Assembly: GCF_007830315.1 (NCBI RefSeq)
Contig: NZ_VLKJ01000007.1
Coordinates: forward strand, 1-64,000
Direction of reading: 5' to 3'
Length of the DNA stretch: 64,000 bases
Source: Novosphingobium taihuense
GTDB lineage: Bacteria; Pseudomonadota; Alphaproteobacteria; Sphingomonadales; Sphingomonadaceae
Every line of letters begins with the position of its first letter. The stretch's first letter is position 1. Under the pieces are notes generated by a model. The model searched no databases and had not been told where the DNA came from. It saw only the letters and a program-made list of their open reading frames with translations. Of the stretch, positions 44,547 to 55,831 are shown one piece after another. The position numbers and the translations under genes are program-made.

Positions 44547-46021
44547 GCGAGATCCTCCAGCATCAGTTTTGCGGTGGCCTTGGCCGAGCCGACCACGCCG
44601 GGAAGGCCAGCGCCCGGGTGCGTGCCGGCGCCGACGAGATACATGTTCGAGATCGTATCGTCACGATTGTGCGCGCGGAACCATGCACTCTGCGTGAGCA
44701 GGGGTTCGAGGCTGAAAGCGCTGCCAAGGTGGGCCGAGAGGTCGGTCTTGAAGTCGTCCGGCGCATAGTGGAATTTCGTTACGATACGCGAATGGATGTC
44801 CGGGATCAGGCGGCGGCCGACTTCGTCGAGGACACGCTTTTCCAGGATCGGGCCGATCTCGTCCCAATTGACCGGAAGCTTGCCGAGGTTGGCAACCGGG
44901 ACAAGCGCGTAGAACGTGCTCATGCCTTCGGGCGCGACGGAGGGGTCGGTCACGGTCGGGTGGTGGAGATAGATCGAGAAGTCTTCCGGCAGGACGCCGT
45001 GCTTGTAGATGTCGTCGAGCAGGCCCTTGTAGCGTGGGCCGAACAGGATCATGTGGTGCGGGATGCCGGGCCAGGTACCCTCGATGCCGAAGTGTACGAC
45101 GAAGAGGCCGGGCGAAAACTTCTTCTTGGCCAGGGATTTTGCGCGACGTTGTGCGTGCGGATTGTCAGGCATCAGATCGCGGTAGGAATGGATGATGTCA
45201 CCGTTCGAGGCGACGGCATCGAACTTGGCCGACCAGCCGCTCTTGGTACTGACTCCGGTTACCCGCGTGCCGAGCGTTTCGATATGCGTCACCGGATCGC
45301 CGATGCGCACCTCGCCGCCGAGCCGCCGGAAGTGGGTGAGCATGCCTTCGATGAGCTTGTTGGTGCCGCCCTTGGTCCACCAGACGCCGCCGTCCTTTTC
45401 CAGCTTGTGGATCAGGGCGTAGATCGCGCTGGTGTTCATCGGGTTGCCGCCGACGAGCAGGGTGTGGAAGCTGAAGGCCTGCCGCAGACGCTCGTCCTTA
45501 ACGTAGCTCGAGACCATCGAATAGACCGAGCGCCATGCCTGATAGCGGGCAAGGGCGGGGGCGGCCTTGATCATGCTGGCGAAATCGAGGAACGGGACCG
45601 AGCCGAGCTTGACGTAGCCTTCCTCGTAGACCCCGGCGGAATAGCGCAGAAAATCGTCATACCCGGCGACATCGGCAGGGTTCAGCTTGGCGATTTCGGC
45701 GCGGAGCTGGGTCTCGTCGTTGGAGTAGTCGAAATTGGTGCCGTCGGGCCAGTTGAGGCGGTAGAACGGCGTTACCGGCATGAGTTCGACGTCGTCGGAC
45801 ATGCGGTGGCCCTTGAGCGCCCACAGCTCCTCAAAGCAGGCAGGGTCGGTCACGACGGTCGGGCCGGCATCGAAGGTGAAGCCGTCCTTGACCCAGTGGT
45901 AGGCGCGGCCGCCGGGCTTGTCGCGCGCTTCGATCACGGTCGTCTGGATGCCGCCCGACTGGAGGCGGATGGCAAGGGCAAGACCGCCAAAGCCGGAGCC
46001 GATTACGCAGGCGCGCTTCAT
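44543..46021 (-). CDS. crtI: phytoene desaturase
   Basis: FAD-dependent desaturase that turns phytoene into lycopene (or neurosporene) at the membrane. 492 residues. The N-terminal FAD motif GSGFGGLALA begins at residue 8, with EARDKPGGRAY after it. The C-terminal signature GAGTHPGAGLPGVVGSAK is present. It overlaps crtY (ATGA) upstream and LOG downstream. Confidence 0.96.
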   Translation of the reverse strand: MKRACVIGSGFGGLALAIRLQSGGIQTTVIEARDKPGGRAYHWVKDGFTFDAGPTVVTDPACFEELWALKGHRMSDDVELMPVTPFYRLNWPDGTNFDYSNDETQLRAEIAKLNPADVAGYDDFLRYSAGVYEEGYVKLGSVPFLDFASMIKAAPALARYQAWRSVYSMVSSYVKDERLRQAFSFHTLLVGGNPMNTSAIYALIHKLEKDGGVWWTKGGTNKLIEGMLTHFRRLGGEVRIGDPVTHIETLGTRVTGVSTKSGWSAKFDAVASNGDIIHSYRDLMPDNPHAQRRAKSLAKKKFSPGLFVVHFGIEGTWPGIPHHMILFGPRYKGLLDDIYKHGVLPEDFSIYLHHPTVTDPSVAPEGMSTFYALVPVANLGKLPVNWDEIGPILEKRVLDEVGRRLIPDIHSRIVTKFHYAPDDFKTDLSAHLGSAFSLEPLLTQSAWFRAHNRDDTISNMYLVGAGTHPGAGLPGVVGSAKATAKLMLEDLA

Positions 46022-47214
46022 CGTGGAGTTCCTGATAGGTTTAGAGGCTTGGGCCGGGCACCGAGACCAGTCAACACGCCAAGGGCGCGGGTGATCGGGA
46101 GCGGGGGCTTGCCCGCGAGGATGCGGGCCTTGTCGAACACAGTGCTCTTGCCGGCGTAAAACCGCTCGATCAGGCCGTGGCTGAGACTGTAGAAGCGTTC
46201 GAGCACGCGGTAGCGCTTGTCAGGCTCGGCGCCGGCGAAGAGAAGCGCGGAAAGCTGGCGCAGGTAGGCAGAACTCGCCCAGTGCTTGCGCGACCACTGT
46301 TCGCTGAAGCGGGCGAGGGCTTGACCGGAGAGGTCCTGCTGCCGAGCGAGGGCAAGGGCATACTTCACCGCCTCTGGCAGCGAGTAGCTGGTAACGGCCT
46401 GGAACAGCCCGGCGCGCACGCCTGCACGGGCAACAGGGCCGCCGCTCGCGCGCCAGAACGCTTCGAAATCGCCGCCCGCGACGACAGGGAGGACGCCCTG
46501 CTCTTCCTCCAGCACTTCGGCGACTTGCCAGCCTTTGGCAGCGACGTAGGCGTCTATGCGAGCGCGGATGGCGTCGGCGTCCAGGGCGGGGCCATCGGAA
46601 TAGTAGGTGTCCTCGACGAAGATCTCGTCGGCCGCGAAAGGGAGCGAATAGACAAAGCGGTAGCCATCGATCTGCTCGACGGTGGCGTCCTTGACGATGG
46701 GGGCATCGAGGCCGTGCGGGGCGGAAAGGCGAAACCGGCGGCCTACGAACTTTTGCCAGCCCCCGGTGAGATCGGACACGCTGCGCAGGCCACGTGCGTC
46801 GATCACCGCGCCAGCCTCGATCCGATTGCCGTTGGACAGCGTGACATTCGTCGAACTACAGGCAAGCGCTCGGACGCCGGTGAGGATCGCGTCTTCGCCC
46901 AGGCGTTCGCGCACGATCCTGTCGAAACGGGCCGAGTTGATCGAGTAATAGCTGGTCTTGAGGCGGCGGTCGAAGCGGGGAAAGTGGACGGTGTATTCGG
47001 GCCAAGCAGCGATGATCATGCCATCGAGCAATTCGCGTCCGGCCTTGCCGACATCGGTGCCGAAGAACGACCAGACGTGGTTCCCCCCGATCTCCTCGCC
47101 CTGCTCTACCAGTACCAGCGACAGTCCCGGATGGGCGCGGCGCAGCGCCAACGCGACGAGTCCGCCGGCCAGGCCGCCACCAAGGATTGCGATATCACAC
47201 TGCCGCACTTTCAT
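46018..47214 (-). CDS. crtY: lycopene beta-cyclase
   Basis: Cyclises lycopene ends to beta-carotene rings. 398 residues with the N-terminal dinucleotide motif ILGGGLAGGLVALALR and SLPFAADEIFVEDTYYS in the middle, of the bacterial CrtY family. I use the ATG at 47214; an earlier in-frame start at 47235 adds seven residues before the FAD strand and would lie in the promoter. First gene of the crtY-crtI-LOG-crtB operon. No crtE or later hydroxylase is in the window. Confidence 0.94.
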   Translation of the reverse strand: MKVRQCDIAILGGGLAGGLVALALRRAHPGLSLVLVEQGEEIGGNHVWSFFGTDVGKAGRELLDGMIIAAWPEYTVHFPRFDRRLKTSYYSINSARFDRIVRERLGEDAILTGVRALACSSTNVTLSNGNRIEAGAVIDARGLRSVSDLTGGWQKFVGRRFRLSAPHGLDAPIVKDATVEQIDGYRFVYSLPFAADEIFVEDTYYSDGPALDADAIRARIDAYVAAKGWQVAEVLEEEQGVLPVVAGGDFEAFWRASGGPVARAGVRAGLFQAVTSYSLPEAVKYALALARQQDLSGQALARFSEQWSRKHWASSAYLRQLSALLFAGAEPDKRYRVLERFYSLSHGLIERFYAGKSTVFDKARILAGKPPLPITRALGVLTGLGARPKPLNLSGTPR

Positions 47215-47222
47215 GGCTCTAG

Positions 47223-47251
47223 CGCTTAGGGCCATGCAGTTGCCGGTGCAA
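47223..47251 (-). promoter_or_regulatory. putative crt operon promoter
   Basis: Minus strand TTGCAC (47246-47251), 17 bases, TAAGCG (47223-47228). The -10 is weak. The predicted start of transcription lies about two bases before the crtY ATG, so the crtY message would be nearly leaderless; no ribosome site is visible. Confidence 0.35.
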
Positions 47252-47312
47252 CCATGGGCTTGTCGCTGTCAGCCTCACCCGTCAGAAAGGGCATCGACGG
47301 GGGGAGAGAAGA

Positions 47313-47906
47313 ATGACGGAACGACTGAGTCTGCGACCGGGGCGGGCAGGCGCGATTGCGGCGCTCGGCGTGGCGCTGGGAATCGTGGTGATACTGCTGG
47401 GGATGCACCGTCCGCCGATCTGCCCGTGCGGGACAATCCGGCTGTGGCAGGGCGTGGTGGAATCGGCTGAAAACAGCCAGCAGATTTCGGATTGGTACAG
47501 CTTCAGCCACGTGATCCACGGGTTTCTGTTCTATGGCGCGGCGCACCTGCTGTGGCGGCGGGCCGGCTTGAAGGCGATCTCACCGACATGGGCACTGGCG
47601 CTGGCGGTGCTGGTGGAAGGATCGTGGGAGATCCTCGAGAACTCGCCGATCATCATCGACCGCTATCGCGCGGTGACGATTTCCTACGGCTATTCCGGCG
47701 ACAGCGTGCTGAATTCGTTCTGCGACATGGCGTTCATGGCGCTGGGCTTCGTCTTTGCGAGCAGGGCTCCGGCGCTGGTGACGGTGGCGGTGGCGGTTGC
47801 GTTCGAGCTGTTCACGCTGGCGATGATCCGCGACAACCTGACGCTCAACGTGCTGATGCTGGCTTCGCCGGTGGAGGCGGTGCGCGAGTGGCAGGCGGGC
47901 GGCTGA
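47313..47906 (+). CDS. DUF2585 family membrane protein
   Basis: 197 residues, several membrane helices. The segment CPCGTIRLW near residue 38, SQQISDWYSFSHVIHGFLFY, EGSWEILENSPIIIDRYR and YSGDSVLNSFCDM match the conserved core of the DUF2585 (UPF0314) family. Function unknown. It has a strong GGGGGGAGAGAAG site before the ATG and is divergent from crtY with about 100 bases between. Confidence 0.85.
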   Translation: MTERLSLRPGRAGAIAALGVALGIVVILLGMHRPPICPCGTIRLWQGVVESAENSQQISDWYSFSHVIHGFLFYGAAHLLWRRAGLKAISPTWALALAVLVEGSWEILENSPIIIDRYRAVTISYGYSGDSVLNSFCDMAFMALGFVFASRAPALVTVAVAVAFELFTLAMIRDNLTLNVLMLASPVEAVREWQAGG

Positions 47907-47974
47907 TCGCATTGGCCCCAAGCGTTTCATTTTCTTGACCGAACGCCTCATCATTCGGCGCACCCGGTTGCAAG

Positions 47975-47988
47975 TTGATACCGATCAA
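47975..47988. promoter_or_regulatory. FNR/FixK-type box
   Basis: TTGATACCGATCAA is an exact match to the FNR-family consensus TTGAT-N4-ATCAA. It is 58 bases upstream of the flavin monooxygenase ATG, a suitable distance for activation from -41.5. No FNR or FixK gene is in the window. Confidence 0.6.
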
Positions 47989-48046
47989 TGTCACTTTCCG
48001 GGACGAGCCGAAAACGGCCGCACTTGGCGTCAGACCACGGAGAGGC

Positions 48047-49570
48047 ATGATGAGCGAACAGGCAGCATCGGGCGGCGATTTCGACGTGTTGATCGTCGGC
48101 GCGGGCATATCGGGCATTGGTTCGGCATGGCACCTGCAGGAGCAGTGTCCGGGCAAGACCTATGCAATCATCGAGGCCAAGGACACCTTTGGCGGCACGT
48201 GGGAGACGCACAAGTACCCCGGCGTCCGTTCGGATTCAGATCTCTACACCTTCGGCTATCGCTTCAAGCCATGGGTCGGCGCGCCGATCGCCAGCGGCAA
48301 GGCGATCCTCGATTACATGGGCGAGGTGATCGAGGAAGGCGGGATCGACCGGCACATCCGCTATGGCCACACGATCACGAGCGCGAAGTGGGATAGCCGC
48401 ACGAACCGCTGGAGGCTGGAGGCACGGACGAAGGACGGTGCGGTGGTCACATTCACCGCCGGGTTCCTGTGGATGTGCCAGGGCTACTACGATCATCAGG
48501 TGCCCTATATCCCCAACGACTGGCAGGGCGTTGCCGACTTCAAGGGGCAGTTCGTTCATGCGCAGCTGTGGGACCCAGAAACCGACGTTGCGGGCAAGAG
48601 GGTGCTGGTGATCGGATCGGGCGCGACGGCGGCGACCGTGGTTCCGGCGCTGTGCGATCAGGGGGCCAAGGTGACGATGCTGCAGCGCTCGCCCACATGG
48701 TTCTACTGCGCTCCCAATGTGAGCGAGCTGGCTGAGCGGTTGCGGACGATAGGGATCGACGAGCCGACTATCCATCGGGTGGTGCGGCAGGATTACATGT
48801 ACAACTTCTACGAGATGGATCGCCGCAGCCGCGAGGAGCCCGAGGCGATGGCCGAGGATCTGCGCGCGCTCATCCGGGGCTATGTCGGCGAGGATTTCCA
48901 GTTCGAACCGCACTTCGCCCCGCGCTATCGCGTCTGGCAGCAGCGTCTGGCGCAGCTGCCCGATGGCGATCTGTTCAAGCATGTCGTGGCTGGAAATGCA
49001 TCCGTGGTCACCGACACGATCGACCGGTTTACCGAGAAGGGCGTGCTGACGAGTTCAGGCGAACTGATCGAGGCGGACATCATCATGGCCTGCACCGGAT
49101 TCCGGCTGAAAGTACTGGGCGACATTCCGTTCGAGGTGGACGGGCAAGCGGTCAACTGGGTCGAGACGGTGACCTATCGCGGCATGATGTTTACCGGCGT
49201 TCCCAACATGGCCTGGGTCTTCGGCTATTTCCGGGCGAGCTGGACCCTGCGCGTGGACATGATGGCAGACTTCATCTGCCATCTGCTCAACCATATGGAT
49301 GCGCGGGGCGCAAAAAAGGTGGAAGCGGCCTTCCGCGACGAGGATGCGGGGATCGAAGTACTGCCCTGGATCGAGGAGGACAATTTCAATCCCGGCTACC
49401 TGATGCGTGACATGGACAAACTGCCGCGTCGCGGGTCCAACGACGTCTGGCGACACAACCAGAACTATTGGCTGGAACGCGAAGCCTTTCCGGCGATAGA
49501 CTTGGACGGTCAGGAGTTCGTGTATGATGGCGTCCGCCGGGCTGCGCCTTTGGCCGAGGCGGCGGAGTAG
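48047..49570 (+). CDS. flavin-containing monooxygenase, Baeyer-Villiger type
   Basis: NADPH/FAD monooxygenase of 507 residues. The FAD motif GAGISG is at 18-23, the fingerprint FKGQFVHAQLWD (FxGxxxHxxxW type) near 170, and the NADPH motif VIGSGATAAT after it. Sequence cannot decide between ketone oxidation and N/S oxidation. I use the ATG at 48047 with AGAGG upstream; a second ATG follows directly. A perfect FNR-type box upstream implies oxygen-linked control of an oxygen-using enzyme. Confidence 0.88.
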   Translation: MMSEQAASGGDFDVLIVGAGISGIGSAWHLQEQCPGKTYAIIEAKDTFGGTWETHKYPGVRSDSDLYTFGYRFKPWVGAPIASGKAILDYMGEVIEEGGIDRHIRYGHTITSAKWDSRTNRWRLEARTKDGAVVTFTAGFLWMCQGYYDHQVPYIPNDWQGVADFKGQFVHAQLWDPETDVAGKRVLVIGSGATAATVVPALCDQGAKVTMLQRSPTWFYCAPNVSELAERLRTIGIDEPTIHRVVRQDYMYNFYEMDRRSREEPEAMAEDLRALIRGYVGEDFQFEPHFAPRYRVWQQRLAQLPDGDLFKHVVAGNASVVTDTIDRFTEKGVLTSSGELIEADIIMACTGFRLKVLGDIPFEVDGQAVNWVETVTYRGMMFTGVPNMAWVFGYFRASWTLRVDMMADFICHLLNHMDARGAKKVEAAFRDEDAGIEVLPWIEEDNFNPGYLMRDMDKLPRRGSNDVWRHNQNYWLEREAFPAIDLDGQEFVYDGVRRAAPLAEAAE

Positions 49571-49573
49571 CTC

Positions 49574-50854
49574 CTACCCCGCCTTGCGCAAGGCCCGTCC
49601 AGCGCGGGCCGAGCGCTTCTTCAGCCAGATCACTACACCCGTTACTGAAAGCATCGTCACCATCAGGCCAAGAACGCTGACGAACACGCGGTAGGGCAGG
49701 CCGAAGACTTGCGCCATGTGCAGGGCTGTGAGCCAGTTGCTGAAGGTGTTGGTTCCGTTAACGCCGCTTGGCCAGTCGACAGTCTTGAGTTCGCCAGTGT
49801 TGCTGTCGAATGCCACTCGGGTGCCGCCGCCGTGGTGGCCGATGTCTGCCGCGGTGGTGAATCCGTAGACAAAGAGACCGCTGGTCGGGATGTGCCAGAT
49901 CCAGCTTTCGCCTTCGTCGAGAGGGATGAGGCCTTCTTTGATGGCTTCGCGTTCGGCCAGCTGCTTGCCGCGTTCGACCGCTGCACGAAAATCGAGAGCA
50001 GGGGCGTTGCGTGGGGTGGGGAGCGTGCTCTGCAGAAGGAGCAAGCGCGGATCTTCCGCCCCGAGGGCCTGCATGACCGGCACGTGGACCTGAGGCAAGT
50101 TGAACGAGACGCTGGACCACGCGAAGACCAGCAGGAGCGGCCAGAGCCAGAGGCCTCCGGCCCGGTGCAGGTCGAAGTTCAGCTTGTAGGGCGTGGACTT
50201 CCAGCGGACGCGCCAACTTGGGCGCCAGCGATCGAGAAAGGGCGTGCGGGCGGGTTTCGGGGTACGCGGCGGTAGCGTGAGGTAGAAGCCGACGAAGCAG
50301 TCGACGGTCCAGACCAGTGCTGCGAGGCCGAAAATCAGGGTGCCGATGGCGCCGAGAGCGAGGCTGTAATGCAGGCGGTAGAGGAAAGGCATCAGGTTCT
50401 TGATGCCTTGCCCGATGTTGCCCCATTCGCGCCGACCTTGTTCCTCGCCAGTAACGGGGTTGAGGAACAGGTCGTCCCAATCGGGCACGCCGGGGCCGTG
50501 CTCGCGCTCAAGGCCCGTCTTAGGATCAAGCCAATGCAGGTGCAGGCGCAGGGACTTCCCCGGCTCGACGGTTAGCGGCAGGAAATCGAGCCCAGCGCCG
50601 GGATATCGAGCGAGGACTTCTTCACGAACACGGAGCGGGTCTGGCGTGCCCCGCCAAGTAGAATTGTGCAGTTCGGGCGCGGTAGCGGCCTCAAGCTCCT
50701 CGATCCATGGCAGGAGCGAGCCGGTCAGGCCCGCTACGGCCAGGAACAGGGCAAGCGTAAGGCCGGCCCAGCGGTGGGCGATGACCCAGAAGCCGCGCCC
50801 CGGCAGTGCTCGCCGAAGGGACAGACGGGCGAGGCGGGGCGCTGTGGTGGCCAT
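49574..50854 (-). CDS. PepSY-domain membrane protein
   Basis: 426 residues of the PepSY_TM/iron-uptake-associated family: a first helix (FWVIAHRWAGLTLALFLAVAGLTG), two PepSY-like soluble segments, then three further helices with HRAGGLWLW histidines, which may bind haem or act in ferric reduction. It is directly coupled to the TonB receptor (TGATG overlap), a common pairing for siderophore iron release. I use the ATG at 50854 because earlier starts lie in the receptor gene. Confidence 0.87.
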   Translation of the reverse strand: MATTAPRLARLSLRRALPGRGFWVIAHRWAGLTLALFLAVAGLTGSLLPWIEELEAATAPELHNSTWRGTPDPLRVREEVLARYPGAGLDFLPLTVEPGKSLRLHLHWLDPKTGLEREHGPGVPDWDDLFLNPVTGEEQGRREWGNIGQGIKNLMPFLYRLHYSLALGAIGTLIFGLAALVWTVDCFVGFYLTLPPRTPKPARTPFLDRWRPSWRVRWKSTPYKLNFDLHRAGGLWLWPLLLVFAWSSVSFNLPQVHVPVMQALGAEDPRLLLLQSTLPTPRNAPALDFRAAVERGKQLAEREAIKEGLIPLDEGESWIWHIPTSGLFVYGFTTAADIGHHGGGTRVAFDSNTGELKTVDWPSGVNGTNTFSNWLTALHMAQVFGLPYRVFVSVLGLMVTMLSVTGVVIWLKKRSARAGRALRKAG

Positions 50855-52944
50855 CAGAAGGTCATCCGGATCGAACCCGTCACGCTGCGCGGTGCAGCGT
50901 TGAACGATTGATCCCAATAAAGGCTGGCAAGGTGCTTGTGGTTGGTCACGTTGGCCACGTTGAGGTTGAAGCTGACGTTTTCGCTGAGCTTGTAGCCCGC
51001 CTGGAGTTGCAGCGTGGCGTAGTCGTCCTGACGGATCGTGCCAACGCTGTTCGTGATGAAGATCGCGTCTTGCCAGCGCATGGCTGCGCCGAGTTGAAGT
51101 TGCTCCGTTGGCTCCCAGCGAACCAGCAGGTTGGCAGTAGTGCGCGGAACATAGGTGCGGACAGGATCGCCATTGCGCCCTTCGAGCGAGAGGTGCGTCA
51201 CGCCGCCCTGTAACGTGAGACCTGGGGCGATGCGCCCGCCGACTTCGGCTTCAACGCCCTGGCTGCGCACGAAGATGCCGTTGTACAGGGTCTGGCCAAG
51301 CGTGACGTCATATCCTGCCGCCTCGGCAAGGTTCGACTGTTCGGAGCGGAACAGGGCAAGCGAGCCGAACAAGGCCTTGTCGGTGGCTTCGCCCTTGAGG
51401 CCTGCTTCCCAGCTCTTGCCCTTTGCCGAGCCGACGGGCTTGAGGTTGGTGCCCAGTTCCTTCTGCGGATTGAAGATGTCGCTGTAGCTTGCGTAGAGAT
51501 TGACGCCCGGCAGGACCTTGAACGTCGCACCGACAAAGGGGCTGACCGCACTTTCGCTACGTGCCGCACTGACGCCGAAGGTGAAGCCGGTCGTATTCAC
51601 GTCGACGTAGTTCGCGCCAAGGATGAGACTCAGGCGGTCGGTCAGTTCCATGTCGGTGGCGGCGCGCACGCGCCATTGCTTGTCATTGATGCGGGCGCTT
51701 TCCACCGGATCACCGAATGCGGGATAGGGGACTTCGGTGCCGTCCCAGCCAGATTGCAATGCGGGCAGGGCGCCCCATGCCGGATCGCTCGTCGGTACGG
51801 GGTAGGTCAGATATCCGAACTTCGCGGTCGTGCGCTGGACGCCGATGGTCAGCTTCTGGTCGCGGCCAAAGAGCTTGTATGTGCCGTCGAGACGATTGTC
51901 CCAGATCCACCCGCGTGCGGTGGAAAGGTAGCCGCCGGGGTAGCCATAGAGGCCAAGGCCAGTTTCGGCATTGGGCGTGCCATAGACATAGAACAGGCGT
52001 GAAGGTTCGTCATTGATGCGGCGGGTGAGGTGGGACTTGACCGACCAGCCGGGCGCAAAGGTCCATGTGGCTTCGGCAAAGGCGGTCTGGTCCTTGCTCT
52101 TCCAGTACGTCCAGTCCTGCGTGTTCGAGGTCGAGAAGTCCCAGTCAAGCTGGTTGCCTGCGCTGTCGAGCAGCGGCAATGCGCCCCACAGGACGCCGCG
52201 CGAGGTGCCTTCCTGGCGGGCGTAGCCGAAGGAGATCGCGAGGTTTTCGGCGATGCGGCCATCGATGACGGCTTGGATGGCGGTGCGGTTCGAGCGGTAG
52301 TCGCGAAGATAGGAATCCGAGTTCTGCGCAGCGCCCACGACGCGCAGGCCCCAGCTATCGTCGGCGGTGAGGGGCATATCGATGTCGACCTCTCCGCGAA
52401 CGCGGTTCCATGACGCTGCAGTGAGTTCGCCGGTCACGCGACGTTCTCCTGTGGAATGCTTGCGGCGGTAGTTGATCGTGCCCGATGGATTGCCGACGCC
52501 CGAAAGGAGGCCGTTGGCGCCGCGCACGACCTCGATCGAATCCCACATGACCGTGTCGAGCGATCCGATCGACGGGCCCCATATGTTGGGGATCTGAATG
52601 CCATCGACCATGGCTTCGGTGATGTCGAAGCCGCGAGCGTTATAATAGGTGCGGTCGGTCTCGGCTTCCTCGACATTGACGCCGGTGACGTAGCGCAAGA
52701 CGTCGTTCACTTCGTCGAATGCGAAGTCATCGAGAACGCCGCGGTCGATTACCGTCACGGATTGCGGCGTATCGATTATGGCGAGGGGGAGGCCGGTGGC
52801 GCCTGACGCGATACCTTCGGCGCGCTCACCCCGAACGATGATGCGGTTCTCCGTATCCTCAACTTCATCCGCGCGCGCCGTATGGCTGGCAAAGGCGAAG
52901 GAGGCGAGGGATGAGACAGCAAGAATTCTGAAGCGATGCGACAC
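50854..52944 (-). CDS. TonB-dependent siderophore receptor
   Basis: Outer-membrane receptor of 696 residues. A signal peptide (about 1-25, ending TARA) is followed by the plug (LPLAIIDTPQSVTVIDRGVLDD, VEVVRGANGLLSGVGNPSGTINYRRK) and a beta barrel ending in MTF with a terminal phenylalanine. It resembles the FhuE/FpvA/FoxA group and has no N-terminal signalling domain. It starts with GTG at 52944 with GGGAG upstream. Fur-like palindromes lie 35-80 bases upstream. Confidence 0.92.
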   Translation of the reverse strand: MSHRFRILAVSSLASFAFASHTARADEVEDTENRIIVRGERAEGIASGATGLPLAIIDTPQSVTVIDRGVLDDFAFDEVNDVLRYVTGVNVEEAETDRTYYNARGFDITEAMVDGIQIPNIWGPSIGSLDTVMWDSIEVVRGANGLLSGVGNPSGTINYRRKHSTGERRVTGELTAASWNRVRGEVDIDMPLTADDSWGLRVVGAAQNSDSYLRDYRSNRTAIQAVIDGRIAENLAISFGYARQEGTSRGVLWGALPLLDSAGNQLDWDFSTSNTQDWTYWKSKDQTAFAEATWTFAPGWSVKSHLTRRINDEPSRLFYVYGTPNAETGLGLYGYPGGYLSTARGWIWDNRLDGTYKLFGRDQKLTIGVQRTTAKFGYLTYPVPTSDPAWGALPALQSGWDGTEVPYPAFGDPVESARINDKQWRVRAATDMELTDRLSLILGANYVDVNTTGFTFGVSAARSESAVSPFVGATFKVLPGVNLYASYSDIFNPQKELGTNLKPVGSAKGKSWEAGLKGEATDKALFGSLALFRSEQSNLAEAAGYDVTLGQTLYNGIFVRSQGVEAEVGGRIAPGLTLQGGVTHLSLEGRNGDPVRTYVPRTTANLLVRWEPTEQLQLGAAMRWQDAIFITNSVGTIRQDDYATLQLQAGYKLSENVSFNLNVANVTNHKHLASLYWDQSFNAAPRSVTGSIRMTF

Positions 52945-52977
52945 GTTAGGCTCCCGTCGTTGATGTGGCGCCTTTAG

Positions 52978-53023
52978 TGCGAGTCATTCGCAAGAGTCAA
53001 TGCGACTAAGAAGCATTCGCATT
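52978..53023 (-). promoter_or_regulatory. two Fur-like sites upstream of the receptor
   Basis: TGCGAGTCATTCGCA (52978-52992) is a 5-5-5 palindrome, and TGCGA...TCGCA arms flank 53001-53021. The stretch at 53005-53023 (minus strand AATGCGAATGCTTCTTAGT) agrees at 15 of 19 positions with AATGAGAATGATTCTCATT, a Fur-type consensus. CATTCGCA occurs twice. They fit iron repression of the receptor/PepSY pair. Confidence 0.45.
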
Positions 53024-53089
53024 AATAGCTGATAAAGCTAAAGCGAAAGGCCGGTTGCCCATCGCTCAAGTCCGCTCTAAAAGGACAGC

Positions 53090-55126
<2,037 letters not shown>

Positions 55127-55170
55127 TTATTCCGGCGCGGGAGTCTGCGCCGTTCATCAAGCAATACGGG

Positions 55171-55195
55171 GCCGGATCGCTTTGTGCGGTCCGGC
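55171..55195. terminator. hairpin between thiC and the DUF2721-like gene
   Basis: GCCGGATCGC (55171-55180) and GCGGTCCGGC (55186-55195) form a stem of nine or ten pairs around TTTGT, between two convergent genes. No T-run follows on the plus strand. Confidence 0.5.
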
Positions 55196-55196
55196 T

Positions 55197-55691
55197 TCAG
55201 TGCATCTTGGCGTAGAGAATTGCTGCCCAGAGAAGCAGGTTGAGCACGCCGCCTACGAGCGTCCAGCGGACGGCATGATAGAGCAGCCGGGCCTGGGCGT
55301 CGATCGAACGGATGAAAGTGGCAAAGAGGCGCTGGCGGAGCGCCGCGTCTCCATCGAGCCCATCGGCATCGAACTCTTCGCCAAGCAGCATCGCGCGCAG
55401 GGCCAGGGCGCAGGAGATGACGAGTGGCATCAGCGCGGCAAGGTTCGCCAGAACGAAACCGGGCTGGGACGGGGCATCGAGGGAGAGCGGTGCGCCGGGG
55501 CTGGCCGAAATCGGGTGGGTGCCGATGGTAATCAGCAAGGCATTGAAGCCGAGCATCGCGCCAAGCCGTACCGAGAGATCAAGGTCGCGATTTTCGAGGA
55601 ATTCAAGATCGGCGATGAAGCCCGGATCGGGTGGATCGCAACGCATCGTCTGGAATGCGCGCAGGCGGGTGCGGAAAGACAAGAATCCCAT
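55197..55691 (-). CDS. DUF2721-like membrane protein
   Basis: 164 residues with about three membrane helices (LGAMLGFNALLITIG, LANLAALMPLVISCALALRAMLL, WTLVGGVLNLLLWAAILYA). An N-terminal cytoplasmic stretch carries an FxTRLRAFxTMR-type basic run. It looks like the small-membrane-protein family DUF2721 or a near relative; function unknown. It is convergent with thiC. Confidence 0.68.
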   Translation of the reverse strand: MGFLSFRTRLRAFQTMRCDPPDPGFIADLEFLENRDLDLSVRLGAMLGFNALLITIGTHPISASPGAPLSLDAPSQPGFVLANLAALMPLVISCALALRAMLLGEEFDADGLDGDAALRQRLFATFIRSIDAQARLLYHAVRWTLVGGVLNLLLWAAILYAKMH

Positions 55692-55831
55692 CGGGCGCCA
55701 CGTTATTGCACGCGTTGCGGGCAGACAAGGTCGCGAGGTTCAACGAACAGATGGGAACGTCCCCCGCGCGAGACCATTGCCCTCATGAGATGGCGCGGCT
55801 CTTCGTGCCTTTCAGCACATGGAAAAGCGCG

